Assembly (NCBI RefSeq): GCF_004000945.1
Contig: NZ_BIMF01000016.1
Location: forward strand, 62,001-126,000
Direction: 5' to 3'
Source: Paenibacillus lautus NBRC 15380
Lineage (GTDB): Bacteria; Bacillota; Bacilli; Paenibacillales; Paenibacillaceae
Length of the DNA: 64,000 nt
Shown piece by piece: positions 1 through 10,003 of the stretch. The translations under genes were made by a program, and so were the position numbers. Under the pieces are notes generated by a model. It ran no database searches. It saw nothing but the letters and a program-made list of their open reading frames with translations, and was not told the DNA's origin. The first letter of the stretch is position 1. Each line of letters begins with the position of its first letter.

Positions 1-536
1 CAGCCGTCGATTTTGGCGGCTTCCTCCAGGTCTTTCGGCAGCGTCATAAAGAACTGTCTCAATAAGAATGTGCCGAAGGCACTGAATATGCCGGGTACGA
101 TGAGCACATAGAACGTGTCCAGCCAATTGAACTCGCGCATGATGACAAAGCTCGGAATCATAACGACCTGGGAAGGGACCATCAATACGGCCAAGAGCGC
201 GAGAAAGATGGCGTTCTTGAAAGGGAATCTCAAGCTGGCAAAGGCATAGGCTGCAAGGGAGCACAGAATGAGTTGTCCAGCCGTCCGCCCCACCGTCACG
301 ATAACGGTGTTCAAATAATAGGTACCGAAATCGATGGTTTGAATGACCCGCAGGTAATTGTCCGGATGCCATTCCACAGGCAGCCATTTCGGCGGAATGG
401 ACATGGAATCGGCAAATGACTTGAAGGATGTCGAGATCATCCACAGAAACGGCATAATCATGAGCAGCGCCCCGACAGCTAACAGGATGTGGACCGTCAG
501 ACGGCTTGCTTTACCTGCATTGGTTGAAGTATTCAC
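1..536 (-). CDS. Carbohydrate ABC transporter permease, MalG type (3' end beyond window)
   Basis: Inner-membrane permease subunit of a sugar importer of the MalFGK-like CUT1 family. About 178 codons are visible. A first membrane segment lies near residues 12-32 and further hydrophobic segments follow. The last visible residues read EEAAKIDG, the cytoplasmic EAA loop that docks on the ATPase, so the C-terminal third is missing beyond position 1. The start is GTG at 534-536, with GGAGGTG (complement of 544-550) seven bases upstream; that site begins just past the stop of the preceding permease gene, which fits one operon. The ATPase is not in view and, as in many Firmicutes, may be a shared MsmX-type protein encoded elsewhere. 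Family call is firm; the sugar is unknown. Confidence 0.9.
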   Translation of the reverse strand, partial: MNTSTNAGKASRLTVHILLAVGALLMIMPFLWMISTSFKSFADSMSIPPKWLPVEWHPDNYLRVIQTIDFGTYYLNTVIVTVGRTAGQLILCSLAAYAFASLRFPFKNAIFLALLAVLMVPSQVVMIPSFVIMREFNWLDTFYVLIVPGIFSAFGTFLLRQFFMTLPKDLEEAAKIDG

Positions 537-552
537 GTCTACACACCTCCTG

Positions 553-1503
553 TTATTGGTAGTGGACCCAGCGCTTCTGAATATACATCTGGACCATGGT
601 AATGATCAGAATAACGATAAACAGAATGAAGGCCTGCGCTGAAGCGTAACCCATGTTGAAGTATTTGAAGCCGTCTTCCCAGATGCTGTATACCACCGTC
701 CGGGTGGATTCCAGCATCGTGGTCTGTTGATCCATCATGATGAAGATCAGGTCAAACACCTGGAACGAATTGATGAAGGACATGACCAAGACAAAGAACA
801 AGCTGGGCGTCAGCAGGGGCAGTGTAATCCGGAAGAACTTATACAGCGTTCCCGCTCCGTCGAGCGAAGCTGCTTCATAATAGCTGCCGGAGATGCCCTG
901 CAGGCCGGACAGCAGAATGACGGCATTGTATCCGATGCTGCTCCAGACACTGACGAGCACGATGGAGAACAAGGCGAATCTCTCATCGAACAGCCAGTTG
1001 GGCTGCGGCAGGTTCATGATCCCCAGCACATGGTTGATCAATCCGAATTCGGAGTTGTACAACCATTTCCATACCATGCCGACCGCGATCGGCATGGTGA
1101 TGACGGGAATGAAATAGAAGGTGCGGTAGAAGACCATGCCTTTGATCTTCTGGTTCAGGAGCACGGCCAGCACCGTTGCGAGTGCAACGGATAACGGTAC
1201 CGTACCTACGGTATACATCATCGTGTTCAGCATGGAACCGGTGAATTTGTCGTCCTTCATCAAATTTGCAAAGTTATCAAGTCCGATGAATTGAGGTGAA
1301 GTTAGTCCATCCCACGACGTAAACGACAGAAACAGGGATGCTGCGGAAGGTGCCATATAGAACAGACCGAGGCCCAGCACGACAGGCAGAATGAAGATGT
1401 ATCCCCACATGGCTTCGTGAACGGCAAGTTTCCCTGCTTTTCGCTTGGTTGTTGTTTTAGGAGGTTCTGTGGTCACAGTGATGGGAGAGCTCACAGGCTG
1501 CAC
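553..1503 (-). CDS. Carbohydrate ABC transporter permease, MalF/UgpA type
   Basis: First permease subunit of the same CUT1 sugar importer. The 316-residue product has a cytoplasmic basic N-terminus (KRKAGK near 21-26), a first membrane helix near 33-55 and about five more, with an EAA-type loop in the segment YYEAASLDGAGTLYKFFRI near residues 205-225. The start is GTG at 1503 with an AAAGGA sequence only a few bases upstream, so the exact start is less certain than the frame. It lies 38 bp after the binding-protein gene and 16 bp before the MalG-like gene, which indicates one transcript in the order binding protein, MalF, MalG. Confidence 0.92.
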   Translation of the reverse strand: MQPVSSPITVTTEPPKTTTKRKAGKLAVHEAMWGYIFILPVVLGLGLFYMAPSAASLFLSFTSWDGLTSPQFIGLDNFANLMKDDKFTGSMLNTMMYTVGTVPLSVALATVLAVLLNQKIKGMVFYRTFYFIPVITMPIAVGMVWKWLYNSEFGLINHVLGIMNLPQPNWLFDERFALFSIVLVSVWSSIGYNAVILLSGLQGISGSYYEAASLDGAGTLYKFFRITLPLLTPSLFFVLVMSFINSFQVFDLIFIMMDQQTTMLESTRTVVYSIWEDGFKYFNMGYASAQAFILFIVILIITMVQMYIQKRWVHYQ

Positions 1504-1541
1504 CGTCCTTTCTTAATTTCCGTATTGGGAGCGGCTGCTCG

Positions 1542-2804
1542 TCATTCGGTTTCTGTCGCAAGGATGGCATTCATCTGTTCGCCGGCATTTTTCAGCGCTT
1601 CTTCAAACGATTTCTTTCCGAGGAAAGCCGCCTGAATTTCCTTTACTTCAGCGTCCTGCCACTCTGCGGTTTTCTGGGATACGGGATATGGTACGGCGAA
1701 CTCCAGGCTGTCCACGAACACCTGTAGATCAAGAGATGGAATGGACTTCAGCCAGCCGCCCTCCGTGCCTTTGTACGCAGGCATCGAGAAGCCAGAGTCA
1801 GCCAGCAATTCCTGTCCTTCCTTGCCGGATAGAATCTGAATCAATTCCCATGACTCCTGCTCGACCTTGGTCTTGCCGTTGATGGCCCAGCTGAGGCCAT
1901 GGACGATGGACGCCTTTTCCTTTCCGGCTGGCAGAACCGCGACACCCAGCTTGTCGCCAAGCAGCTTGTAGAGTTCCGGAGAGTTGACGGAGATTCCCGG
2001 GAACATGGCGGCCTTGCCCGAGCCGAACAGCTGGCGCGACTTGGTTTCAAGCTGCTGCTGCGCATTCGGAGAGTAGCCTTTCTCAATCAAGCTCTGCTGC
2101 CATTTGAATGCCGAAAGAGCTTCCGGCGTATCGTAACCGGATGTTTTTTTATCGTCGGATATCACGAACCCGCCGGCCTGGGCAATATAGTTGTAATAAC
2201 CGATTTGGCTGTCGATCGGCGTAATGTAGCCGTAGATTCCGTTTGATTTATCCGTCAGTTTGGCCGCGTTCTCTTCTACCGTTTCCCAGGTCCATGTATC
2301 GTCTGGATAGGGCAGCCCGGCCTTGTCAAACAATTCTTTATTGTAAAAAAGTCCGACGGAATCCTGGAAATAAGGAAGTCCGTGAAGCTTGCCCTGATAG
2401 GTGTACATATCGAAGAGCGCTTCGGTATAAACCGAGGTGTCCAGACCGCTTTGCTCAATTAGGGGAGACAGGTCTTTGATCAGACCGGAGGAGGCATAGG
2501 AGTGAAAGTTAGGACCGTTCATCCAGTAGACGTCAGGACCGCTATTGCCGGCGAGGCTGGTTTTCAGCTTGGTCCAATAATCGGCCCAAGGGGTGTAAGT
2601 CACTTTCACTTCAACATTCGGGTGCTTCTCATTGAAAATCTTAATGGATTTGTCCAGCGTATCCCGCACATTTTCGTCCCATAGCGCAACGTTGATGACC
2701 TTCTTGCCGTTATTTCCTCCAGAGGCATTGCCGCCTCCGCATGCGGACAGTAACGCGGTGAGCACGAATAATACCGAGATCAGGACAGACATTCTTTTTT
2801 TCAT
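1542..2804 (-). CDS. Sugar-binding lipoprotein of ABC importer (family 1 solute-binding protein)
   Basis: Extracellular sugar-capture subunit anchored as a lipoprotein. The N-terminus has a basic start, a hydrophobic core and the lipobox LLSAC, so Cys22 should be lipidated. Mature protein of about 400 residues matches family 1 solute-binding proteins (ugpB/malE-like). ATG at 2804 follows an AAGGAGGG ribosome site (complement 2812-2819). It is first in the operon, the usual place for the most highly expressed subunit. The promoter and operators at 2960-3087 precede it. The neighbouring ROK regulator suggests control by the transported sugar or its phosphate; the sugar cannot be deduced. Confidence 0.93.
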   Translation of the reverse strand: MKKRMSVLISVLFVLTALLSACGGGNASGGNNGKKVINVALWDENVRDTLDKSIKIFNEKHPNVEVKVTYTPWADYWTKLKTSLAGNSGPDVYWMNGPNFHSYASSGLIKDLSPLIEQSGLDTSVYTEALFDMYTYQGKLHGLPYFQDSVGLFYNKELFDKAGLPYPDDTWTWETVEENAAKLTDKSNGIYGYITPIDSQIGYYNYIAQAGGFVISDDKKTSGYDTPEALSAFKWQQSLIEKGYSPNAQQQLETKSRQLFGSGKAAMFPGISVNSPELYKLLGDKLGVAVLPAGKEKASIVHGLSWAINGKTKVEQESWELIQILSGKEGQELLADSGFSMPAYKGTEGGWLKSIPSLDLQVFVDSLEFAVPYPVSQKTAEWQDAEVKEIQAAFLGKKSFEEALKNAGEQMNAILATETE

Positions 2805-3000
2805 CAGATAACCCTCCTTGAATTCATATGATTTTTGATCAAGCGTGGTTGGTCGTACGGCTTGTTCAGAGTGAATCGGACCCCTTAAGCGCCCCCTTTA
2901 TGTAAGTGATATAAAAAGCAATAGTTATTCCATTCGTCGAAAAAAGTTGACATCTCAATGCTATCTTTCTTGACAGAATAACCAGCTTCTATTGCGAAAG

Positions 3001-3029
3001 ATTATATAATCACCTTGTTTGTTTTTCAA
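3001..3029 (-). promoter_or_regulatory. Sigma-A type promoter of the sugar ABC operon
   Basis: On the minus strand TTGAAA (complement of 3024-3029) and TATAAT (complement of 3001-3006) are separated by exactly 17 bp. Predicted transcription start is near 2994, giving a leader of about 190 bases before the binding-protein gene. Confidence 0.7.
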
Positions 3030-3043
3030 GATAGCGATTTCAA
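3029..3043 (-). promoter_or_regulatory. cre site (CcpA catabolite control) at the ABC operon promoter
   Basis: The minus strand reads TTGAAATCGCTATCT, which matches every fixed position of the Bacillus cre consensus WTGNAANCGNWNNCW. It abuts the -35 box on its upstream side. The position is compatible with interference with RNA polymerase or, less usually, activation. Confidence 0.65.
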
Positions 3044-3227
3044 AACCTTTTAAATTCTTTTTTTCACAATATGAGAGAATCGCTATCAGATCTTACGCCG
3101 TATGTTATTTCGGTGGATGGAATAAGTTTATATCCGGTTGTTGAAAATGTTATAGTGATTCTATCCTCATTTTTCCGATACAGAAAGTCGCACTACGATG
3201 AAGAAACTATAGAAAGGTTGAGCTTGT

Positions 3228-4439
3228 TTGAACAATATGAAAAAAGGTGACCACAAGCTGATTCAGGCATTAAACCGGTCCAAGGTGCTGAACAAGATCC
3301 GCACAGAGGGACCCATATCCAGAATCGATCTGGCCAAAAAAAACAAGCTGAGTCCTTCCACGGTCGCCTCAGCCGTACAGGAGCTAATTAAGGAAGGCTA
3401 CGTTTCCGAGATTGGAACTGGCTCCTCCAGCGGAGGAAGAAAGCCCATTCTGCTTAAATTCAATCCGGATAATCATTATTTGTTCGCGGTAGCGATAACG
3501 AATTCGGTCATGATGCTGGCCCGCATGAATCTGGAGGCGAGGGTGCTGCAGAAGGAAACGCATTCTCTAACCGGACTCCAAGGAGAAGCCGTTGTCGAAC
3601 GATTGCTGAGCCTGATGGATGATTTCATGACAGGACAAGAAGACTTGGAGCGGTGTGTCGGGATATCCATTACCGTGCCGGGTATTGTGAGTGATAGCCG
3701 GGGCATGGTGCACTATAACACGAAACTTCGCATGACCGATGTTCCGTTGAAACGGACGATTGAAAACCGCTACGGGCTGCGAACCTGGGTGGAGAACGAT
3801 ATGAATTCCGTCGTGCTGGCTGAACGCCGATTTGGCGATTACGCATTCGCGAACCTGATTTATATTTCCATTGGCGACGGGCTTGGTTCCGGTATTTTGA
3901 TTAACGATCATCTACTAAGGGGCAAGCATGGCGGTGCCGGCGAATTCGGGCATACGAGCATAAACCGCAGCGGAATCCGCTGCGAATGCGGCAATGTAGG
4001 CTGCTTGGACAGTTACATCAGCTGGATTGCTGTGTATTCGCGAATTATTACGGCGATCGCAACGGGGAGACCGACGTTGATCCAGGAGATGAGCGGGGGA
4101 GATTACAGTCAAATTGTTCCGTCCGTATTCAAGGAAGCTCTTCGTAGAGGGGACAAGCTGGCAAGGGATCTGAATGAGGAAGTGGCGGAGCTTCTGGGAG
4201 CAGCCATCGTCAACCTGGTCAATATGTTTAATCCTGAAGCGCTAATCCTGGGTGGGGACATGGCGCATGGAAATCCGGAATTGCTGGAAATGGTTCGCAG
4301 CTATATAGACCGACACGCGCTTCCGATTCTGAAGGAGGACATGGTATTTGGTCTGGCCTCTCTTGGCGAGGATGACAAGCTAATGGGTGCGGCTTCGGTC
4401 CTGCTGCAGGACTTGCTAGGTTTCTCCCTGACGGAATAA
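3228..4439 (+). CDS. ROK family transcriptional regulator (XylR/NagC type)
   Basis: Sugar-responsive repressor with an N-terminal helix-turn-helix (about 20-70, including SRIDLAKKNKLSPSTVASAVQELI) and a C-terminal sugar-kinase-fold ROK domain. The zinc-binding signature is intact: a His near residue 241, then CECGNVGC near 253-260. The GDGLGSGI phosphate-loop segment is also present. Length 403 is typical. The start is TTG at 3228 with AAAGG about ten bases upstream; an ATG three codons later is possible. It is divergent from the sugar ABC operon and is its most probable regulator. glpK follows only 69 bp downstream but has its own cre and possible promoter. Confidence 0.88.
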   Translation: MNNMKKGDHKLIQALNRSKVLNKIRTEGPISRIDLAKKNKLSPSTVASAVQELIKEGYVSEIGTGSSSGGRKPILLKFNPDNHYLFAVAITNSVMMLARMNLEARVLQKETHSLTGLQGEAVVERLLSLMDDFMTGQEDLERCVGISITVPGIVSDSRGMVHYNTKLRMTDVPLKRTIENRYGLRTWVENDMNSVVLAERRFGDYAFANLIYISIGDGLGSGILINDHLLRGKHGGAGEFGHTSINRSGIRCECGNVGCLDSYISWIAVYSRIITAIATGRPTLIQEMSGGDYSQIVPSVFKEALRRGDKLARDLNEEVAELLGAAIVNLVNMFNPEALILGGDMAHGNPELLEMVRSYIDRHALPILKEDMVFGLASLGEDDKLMGAASVLLQDLLGFSLTE

Positions 4440-4445
4440 TGGATT

Positions 4446-4460
4446 TGACAACGTTTCCAC
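4446..4460 (-). promoter_or_regulatory. cre-like site upstream of glpK
   Basis: The minus strand reads GTGGAAACGTTGTCA, which fits WTGNAANCGNWNNCW at every fixed position except the first. It overlaps a TTGACA (4445-4450) that could be the glpK -35 box, though no good -10 follows at 17 bp. CcpA repression of glycerol kinase is well established in Bacillus. Confidence 0.55.
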
Positions 4461-4508
4461 CTGCACGTTATCTTTGGTTAAATGCATATGCGGAAGGGGA
4501 GAAGTTGA

Positions 4509-5999
<1,491 letters not shown>

Positions 6000-6008
6000 C
6001 ATTTTCTA

Positions 6009-6017
6009 TGGTATAAT
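6009..6017 (+). promoter_or_regulatory. Extended -10 promoter of glpD
   Basis: TGGTATAAT at 6009-6017 is a full extended -10 element (TGN followed by TATAAT). No convincing -35 is seen, as is usual for extended -10 promoters. Transcription would start near 6024, just ahead of the leader terminator. Confidence 0.55.
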
Positions 6018-6050
6018 GATCAATAAGTGAATATATGTCTGGAGACTTGG

Positions 6051-6118
6051 AGAGACCACTAGGCGCGGAATACCTCATGATATGGGGTTGCTACTGCGTG
6101 TTTCGTGGTCTCTTTTTT
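6051..6118 (+). terminator. glpD leader terminator, probable antitermination target
   Basis: AGAGACCAC (6051-6059) pairs perfectly with GTGGTCTCT (6105-6113) and runs into six T residues (6113-6118), between the extended -10 promoter and the glpD ribosome site. In Bacillus subtilis a leader terminator before glpD is overcome by GlpP with glycerol 3-phosphate, and the present layout is the same. The large 45-base loop can fold further (ACCTC with GGGGT). GlpP itself is not encoded here, so the mechanism is inferred from family knowledge. Confidence 0.7.
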
Positions 6119-6187
6119 GCTGTCTTTTTGCATGGGAAGGGTAACGATAGATAAAAACAGGGTAAATCATACTGGGAGGGATTCATT

Positions 6188-7918
6188 GTGAAGCAGGCAC
6201 AGTCGTTTTCAAGTTTGGACCGCAGGCATCGATTTCAAGAAATGGCGGAGGGAACCTTCGATCTGATTGTTATCGGAGGGGGCATAACCGGTGCAGGGAT
6301 TGCGCTGGATGCGGTCACGCGCGGGATGTCAGTTTTGTTGGTCGAGATGCAGGATTTTGCCGCAGGAACGAGCAGTCGTTCGACCAAGCTGGTGCATGGC
6401 GGCCTGCGGTACCTGAAGCAGTTTGAAGTCGGCATGGTGGCCGAGGTTGGCAAAGAACGGGCCGTTGTGTATGAGAATGGGCCGCATGTAACGACGCCGG
6501 AGTGGATGCTGCTGCCGATACACCAGGGTGGCACCTTTGGGAAGTTCAGCACCTCCATTGGGTTGATGGTGTATGATTTCCTGGCCGGCGTAAAGCGGGG
6601 AGAACGGCGTTCCATGCTGTCCGCATCCGAGACGCTGAAGAGGGAGCCGCTTCTGAAGCAGGAGGGTCTTAAGGGCGGTGGTTATTATGTGGAATATCGG
6701 ACGGACGATGCCAGGCTGACGCTGGAGGTCATGAAGGAGGCAGCCGCCAGAGGGGCGGTTCTGTTCAATTACACGAAGGCCGAATCGTTGAATTATGATG
6801 CGAATGGACGAATTACCGGGATCACCGTACGAGATATGCTGGGTGGCGGGGTCAAGTCCGTATCCGGAACCAAAATTGTAAACGCCGCAGGGCCTTGGGT
6901 GGATCAGGTGCGCGAAATGGATAAGTCCAAGAAGGGGAAAATGCTTCAGCTGACCAAAGGGGTTCATCTGGTCATCGATCAATCCAAGTTCCCGCTTCGT
7001 CAAGCGGTGTACTTCGATACACCAGACGGCCGAATGGTGTTTGCTATTCCCCGCGACGGGAAGACCTACGTGGGAACCACCGATACGGTCTACAAAGCCG
7101 ATCCCGTGCGTCCCTTGATCACGGTGGAGGACCGGGATTATATATTGAAAGCCATTCATTACATGTTCCCTGGCGTGAAGCTAAGTCCGGCAGACGTCGA
7201 GTCGGGATGGGCTGGAGTACGGCCCCTTATATTGGAGGAAGGCAAAAGTCCCTCCGAAATTTCACGCAAGGATGAAATTTGGGAGTCTCCGTCCGGCTTG
7301 ATTACTATTGCCGGTGGCAAGCTGACCGGCTATCGCAAAATGGCCGGCACCGTTGTCGACCTGGTTGCGCAACGGATTCTAGAGAACGGCGGCAAAGCGT
7401 ATGGTGCCTGCGTAACGAAAAATCTGCCGATTTCCGGCGGTCAGGTAGGCGGATCCGGCCAATTCCCTGATTTTGTCCGCAAGCAGGCGGAGATAGGCGC
7501 AACGCAAGGAATTGACCGTAAGCTCGCCGAGCAGTGGGCGCGAATGTACGGCTCCAACGTGTCGGAATTGTTCCGCTTGGCCAAGGATGGCTCCGATCAG
7601 GCGGAAGCAGCGGCTCTTCCGGTATCGGTACTGGTTCCGCTGATGTATGCGATTCATCATGAGATGGCAGCGAAGCCGGCTGACTTTTTTATCCGTCGCA
7701 CGGGTTCCCTGTTATTCCATATCGATTGGACGAGAAAATGGAAGCTGCCTGTGATCGATTATATGGCTGCGGTACTGGGGTGGAGCGAGCAGCAGACACT
7801 CGAATACACGAAGGAACTGGATGAGGAGTTGGTCTCGGCCACACAGCCTGCAGCAAGCGATCAATCGGCCCCGGCTCCAATTCCGCAAAACGCTTCTAAA
7901 ACGAAGCTTTCGTCTTAA
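6188..7918 (+). CDS. glpD: Aerobic glycerol-3-phosphate dehydrogenase
   Basis: FAD enzyme at the membrane face that oxidises glycerol 3-phosphate to dihydroxyacetone phosphate and passes electrons to quinone. The Rossmann motif [16 protein letters not shown] lies near residues 27-42, followed by [15 protein letters not shown], the usual GlpD substrate-domain signature. The 576-residue length is standard. GTG start at 6188 with GGGAGG upstream. The last 25 residues are rich in Ala, Pro and Ser, a low-complexity tail that is probably not catalytic. Together with glpK and the glycerophosphodiesterase at 27320 it gives a complete route from glycerophosphodiesters to glycolysis. Confidence 0.97.
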   Translation: MKQAQSFSSLDRRHRFQEMAEGTFDLIVIGGGITGAGIALDAVTRGMSVLLVEMQDFAAGTSSRSTKLVHGGLRYLKQFEVGMVAEVGKERAVVYENGPHVTTPEWMLLPIHQGGTFGKFSTSIGLMVYDFLAGVKRGERRSMLSASETLKREPLLKQEGLKGGGYYVEYRTDDARLTLEVMKEAAARGAVLFNYTKAESLNYDANGRITGITVRDMLGGGVKSVSGTKIVNAAGPWVDQVREMDKSKKGKMLQLTKGVHLVIDQSKFPLRQAVYFDTPDGRMVFAIPRDGKTYVGTTDTVYKADPVRPLITVEDRDYILKAIHYMFPGVKLSPADVESGWAGVRPLILEEGKSPSEISRKDEIWESPSGLITIAGGKLTGYRKMAGTVVDLVAQRILENGGKAYGACVTKNLPISGGQVGGSGQFPDFVRKQAEIGATQGIDRKLAEQWARMYGSNVSELFRLAKDGSDQAEAAALPVSVLVPLMYAIHHEMAAKPADFFIRRTGSLLFHIDWTRKWKLPVIDYMAAVLGWSEQQTLEYTKELDEELVSATQPAASDQSAPAPIPQNASKTKLSS

Positions 7919-7950
7919 TCGGCATGCAATTTAAAAGGGACGGAATGAGT

Positions 7951-7976
7951 GGGGGGATGGGCCGACCATCCACCCC
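7951..7976. other. GC-rich hairpin after glpD
   Basis: GGGGGGATGG (7951-7960) can pair with CCATCCACCCC (7966-7976) around a five-base loop. No T-run follows, so it may stabilise the glpD transcript end or be a weak terminator. Confidence 0.3.
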
Positions 7977-8046
7977 GAAAATATAGAAGTAAGGGCTTTG
8001 GTATGATAATCTATATACGTTCACACTTGAGAGGAGAGATCACCCG

Positions 8047-9039
8047 ATGAACCACAAAGCGTATGAAGGATCATATCACGGAGAGCGCGCGGTTTGGCTC
8101 CAGCACGGCCCTTACGAAGCGGCGATATTGCCCGAAATCGGAGGCAATCTCATCGCTTTTAGGGATAACGAAAGCGGTTACCGGTTCCTTCGCGAACCGG
8201 AAGCAGACGAAATGGAAGCATTTAAATCCAATCCGGGCGTTCACGGCATTCCTGTTCTTTTTCCGCCTAATCGTTATGAGGACGGCCGATTTCCATGGAA
8301 TGGACAAACCTATCAGTTTCCGATCAATGAAGAAGCGACGGGCAATCACCTCCATGGCTTTTTACATACGATCCCTTGGAGCGTCGAGGATTTTGGCAGC
8401 AGCGAGGCTGAAAGTTACGTGGTGGTTTCGGTCACCATTGATGAGAATCATCCCGTGTATGCCATGCTTCCGCACCAGTTCACGTTCCGGCTTCGCTATA
8501 CGCTGAATCAGGATGGTTTGGCTCAGCATGTGTTTATTCGTAATCTGGGAACCGGCAGCATGCCGTGCCTGCTTGCTTTCCATACGGCAATCAACGCTCC
8601 GTTTGCCCCCGAGAGCACGGCGGATGACTGCGTCGTGAGAATAACGATCGGCGAGCGGTGGGAAATGAGTGAGCGGATGCTGCCGACAGGCAAATTCCAG
8701 ACGCTTACGGCAGAAGAGGAGCTGCTTCGGACAAGCGGCGTAACTCCCTATTTTGATTCGATGGACAACCATTACACCGCCGTCCCGCAAAACGGCAGAA
8801 ACCGTATGGAATTGACGGATACCAAGCTTGGGAAAACGTTCGTTTATGATGTCGGCAACTCGTATAAGCAGTGGATGGTTTGGAACAACCAGGCTTCCCG
8901 GAAGTTCTTCTGTCCCGAACCGCAGATCAACCTGGTGAATGCGCCGAACGTGGACTTGCCGGCTGACGATATCGGTCTGTTCGGTTTGGCTCCGGGCGAA
9001 ATTTGGGAAGCAACCTCCAGGCTGTATCTTAAGGATTAA
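8047..9039 (+). CDS. Aldose 1-epimerase family protein
   Basis: Galactose-mutarotase-like beta-sandwich protein of 330 residues. Members interconvert sugar anomers or hexose-6-phosphate anomers, or act on unknown sugars. The fold is suggested by the order of segments: IGGNLIAFRD near 27-36, FPPNRYEDGRFPWNGQTYQFPINEEATGNHLHGF split over 75-110 with a His pair, and an acidic C-terminal region ending in APGEIWEA. ATG start with GAGAGGAGAG upstream. It stands alone between glpD and a convergent membrane protein. The substrate is not evident. Confidence 0.85.
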   Translation: MNHKAYEGSYHGERAVWLQHGPYEAAILPEIGGNLIAFRDNESGYRFLREPEADEMEAFKSNPGVHGIPVLFPPNRYEDGRFPWNGQTYQFPINEEATGNHLHGFLHTIPWSVEDFGSSEAESYVVVSVTIDENHPVYAMLPHQFTFRLRYTLNQDGLAQHVFIRNLGTGSMPCLLAFHTAINAPFAPESTADDCVVRITIGERWEMSERMLPTGKFQTLTAEEELLRTSGVTPYFDSMDNHYTAVPQNGRNRMELTDTKLGKTFVYDVGNSYKQWMVWNNQASRKFFCPEPQINLVNAPNVDLPADDIGLFGLAPGEIWEATSRLYLKD

Positions 9040-9062
9040 GGGTCTGGTTTAGGCCTTTTCAA

Positions 9063-9125
9063 TGAAAAAAAGCGTATGGATATTGCAGCACCCGAATACG
9101 CGGGCGTTTGCAGTCCATACGCTTT
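9063..9125 (-). terminator. Terminator of the ywaF-like gene (probably two-way)
   Basis: AAAGCGTATGGA (9069-9080) and TCCATACGCTTT (9114-9125) form a perfect 12-bp stem. An A-run at 9065-9071 supplies the U tail for minus-strand transcripts. The plus-strand side has only CTTTATAT, so it is weaker for the epimerase gene. Confidence 0.7.
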
Positions 9126-9145
9126 ATATGTATATGACTCCTTCT

Positions 9146-9916
9146 TCAACTGCCAGCCGAAGAAAAAGGCGGTTGTTGCTGTTTATGGCGGCGACTCCGT
9201 TTCAAGCGATCCGGAATGACAAAAAAGGCGATATACATAAGGATAAACAGCGCGAGTGCGATGAACTCCTCAATGAGGATGTATACGGGATGCGGTCCCA
9301 GCAGGTCCAGCAGTGAAGCGGTGTCCGGCTTGCGCATCAGGAACATATAGTTCGAGCCGACAGCAAGGTTGACCAGACCGACAACGAATGCGGATACGTT
9401 CAGGAAGACCATCGTCCAGGCGATGGATTTCCAGGTTGGACGGTATCCTCGCACCCAGGTCATGTACAATGCCGTCAATATGATCGCGATATGGACAACG
9501 AAGAAATGAAAGAACCGGAAGTGTGGGAAAGGGTAGCCTAGATTGGGTGTTAATATAGCCTGCAAGGCCCCTCCAATTCCGGCAAAGTAAACCAACGGAT
9601 ATAGACGGCGTTCATCCGTAAGCAGGATGGCGATGGAGAGAAACAGGGTCAAACTGCACAATTCCAATGGAAGGGAAGTGGCAGGGTCCCATATTCCCGT
9701 TGACGCATACCAGATATGAAGGGAGGCTTCGGGTAACGAAAGTGCAGCAAGCAGCCCCCATCTCACGGTTTTTTGCAGAGAAGACTTGGAGGCGACTGCC
9801 GTCCTGAACAAGTACAATAGGGAGCAAAGGGCGATAAACACCAGAATGGCTATCCAATGTTCGGTGGAGAAAGCAGCAAACGCTTCCGGATATCTCGGAT
9901 CAAAATAGGGATCGAT
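9146..9916 (-). CDS. YwaF-like integral membrane protein (TIGR02206 type)
   Basis: Polytopic membrane protein with about six hydrophobic segments; function unknown in the family. From the first standard start (GTG, 9839-9841) it has 231 residues. The frame is open for 25 further codons up to 9916 and reads DPYFDPRYPEAF followed by FSTEHW, the sort of N-terminus these proteins have. A GAGAGG ribosome-like site sits about ten bases before an ATC codon at 9914-9916, and a stop closes the frame at 9923-9925. I therefore give the longer gene but mark the start as unusual: ATC initiation or a one-base frame error are the options. The C-terminus is basic and cytoplasmic. Confidence 0.72.
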   Translation of the reverse strand: MDPYFDPRYPEAFAAFSTEHWIAILVFIALCSLLYLFRTAVASKSSLQKTVRWGLLAALSLPEASLHIWYASTGIWDPATSLPLELCSLTLFLSIAILLTDERRLYPLVYFAGIGGALQAILTPNLGYPFPHFRFFHFFVVHIAIILTALYMTWVRGYRPTWKSIAWTMVFLNVSAFVVGLVNLAVGSNYMFLMRKPDTASLLDLLGPHPVYILIEEFIALALFILMYIAFFVIPDRLKRSRRHKQQQPPFSSAGS

Positions 9917-10003
9917 GAGTGATCATCCTCTCTATGTTCATAAACCTAAAATTTGATATTACCATTATAGATGATATGACGATGGAAGAGAGGTGCAATT
10001 ATT

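Larger units (their letters stand above)
2960..3087. promoter_or_regulatory. Repeated inverted half-sites between ABC operon and ROK gene
   Basis: Three related sequences are present: GCTATCTT at 2960-2967, AAGATAGCGATT at 3028-3039 and AATCGCTATC at 3078-3087. The second is an exact reverse complement of the first over 8 bp and of the third over 10 bp. They flank and overlap the ABC promoter. This is the arrangement expected for operators of the divergent ROK regulator, but part of the central copy is also the cre site. Confidence 0.45.

Noticed and set aside
6329-7159. 276-codon open frame antisense to glpD
   Set aside because: Lies wholly within glpD and encodes no recognisable protein.
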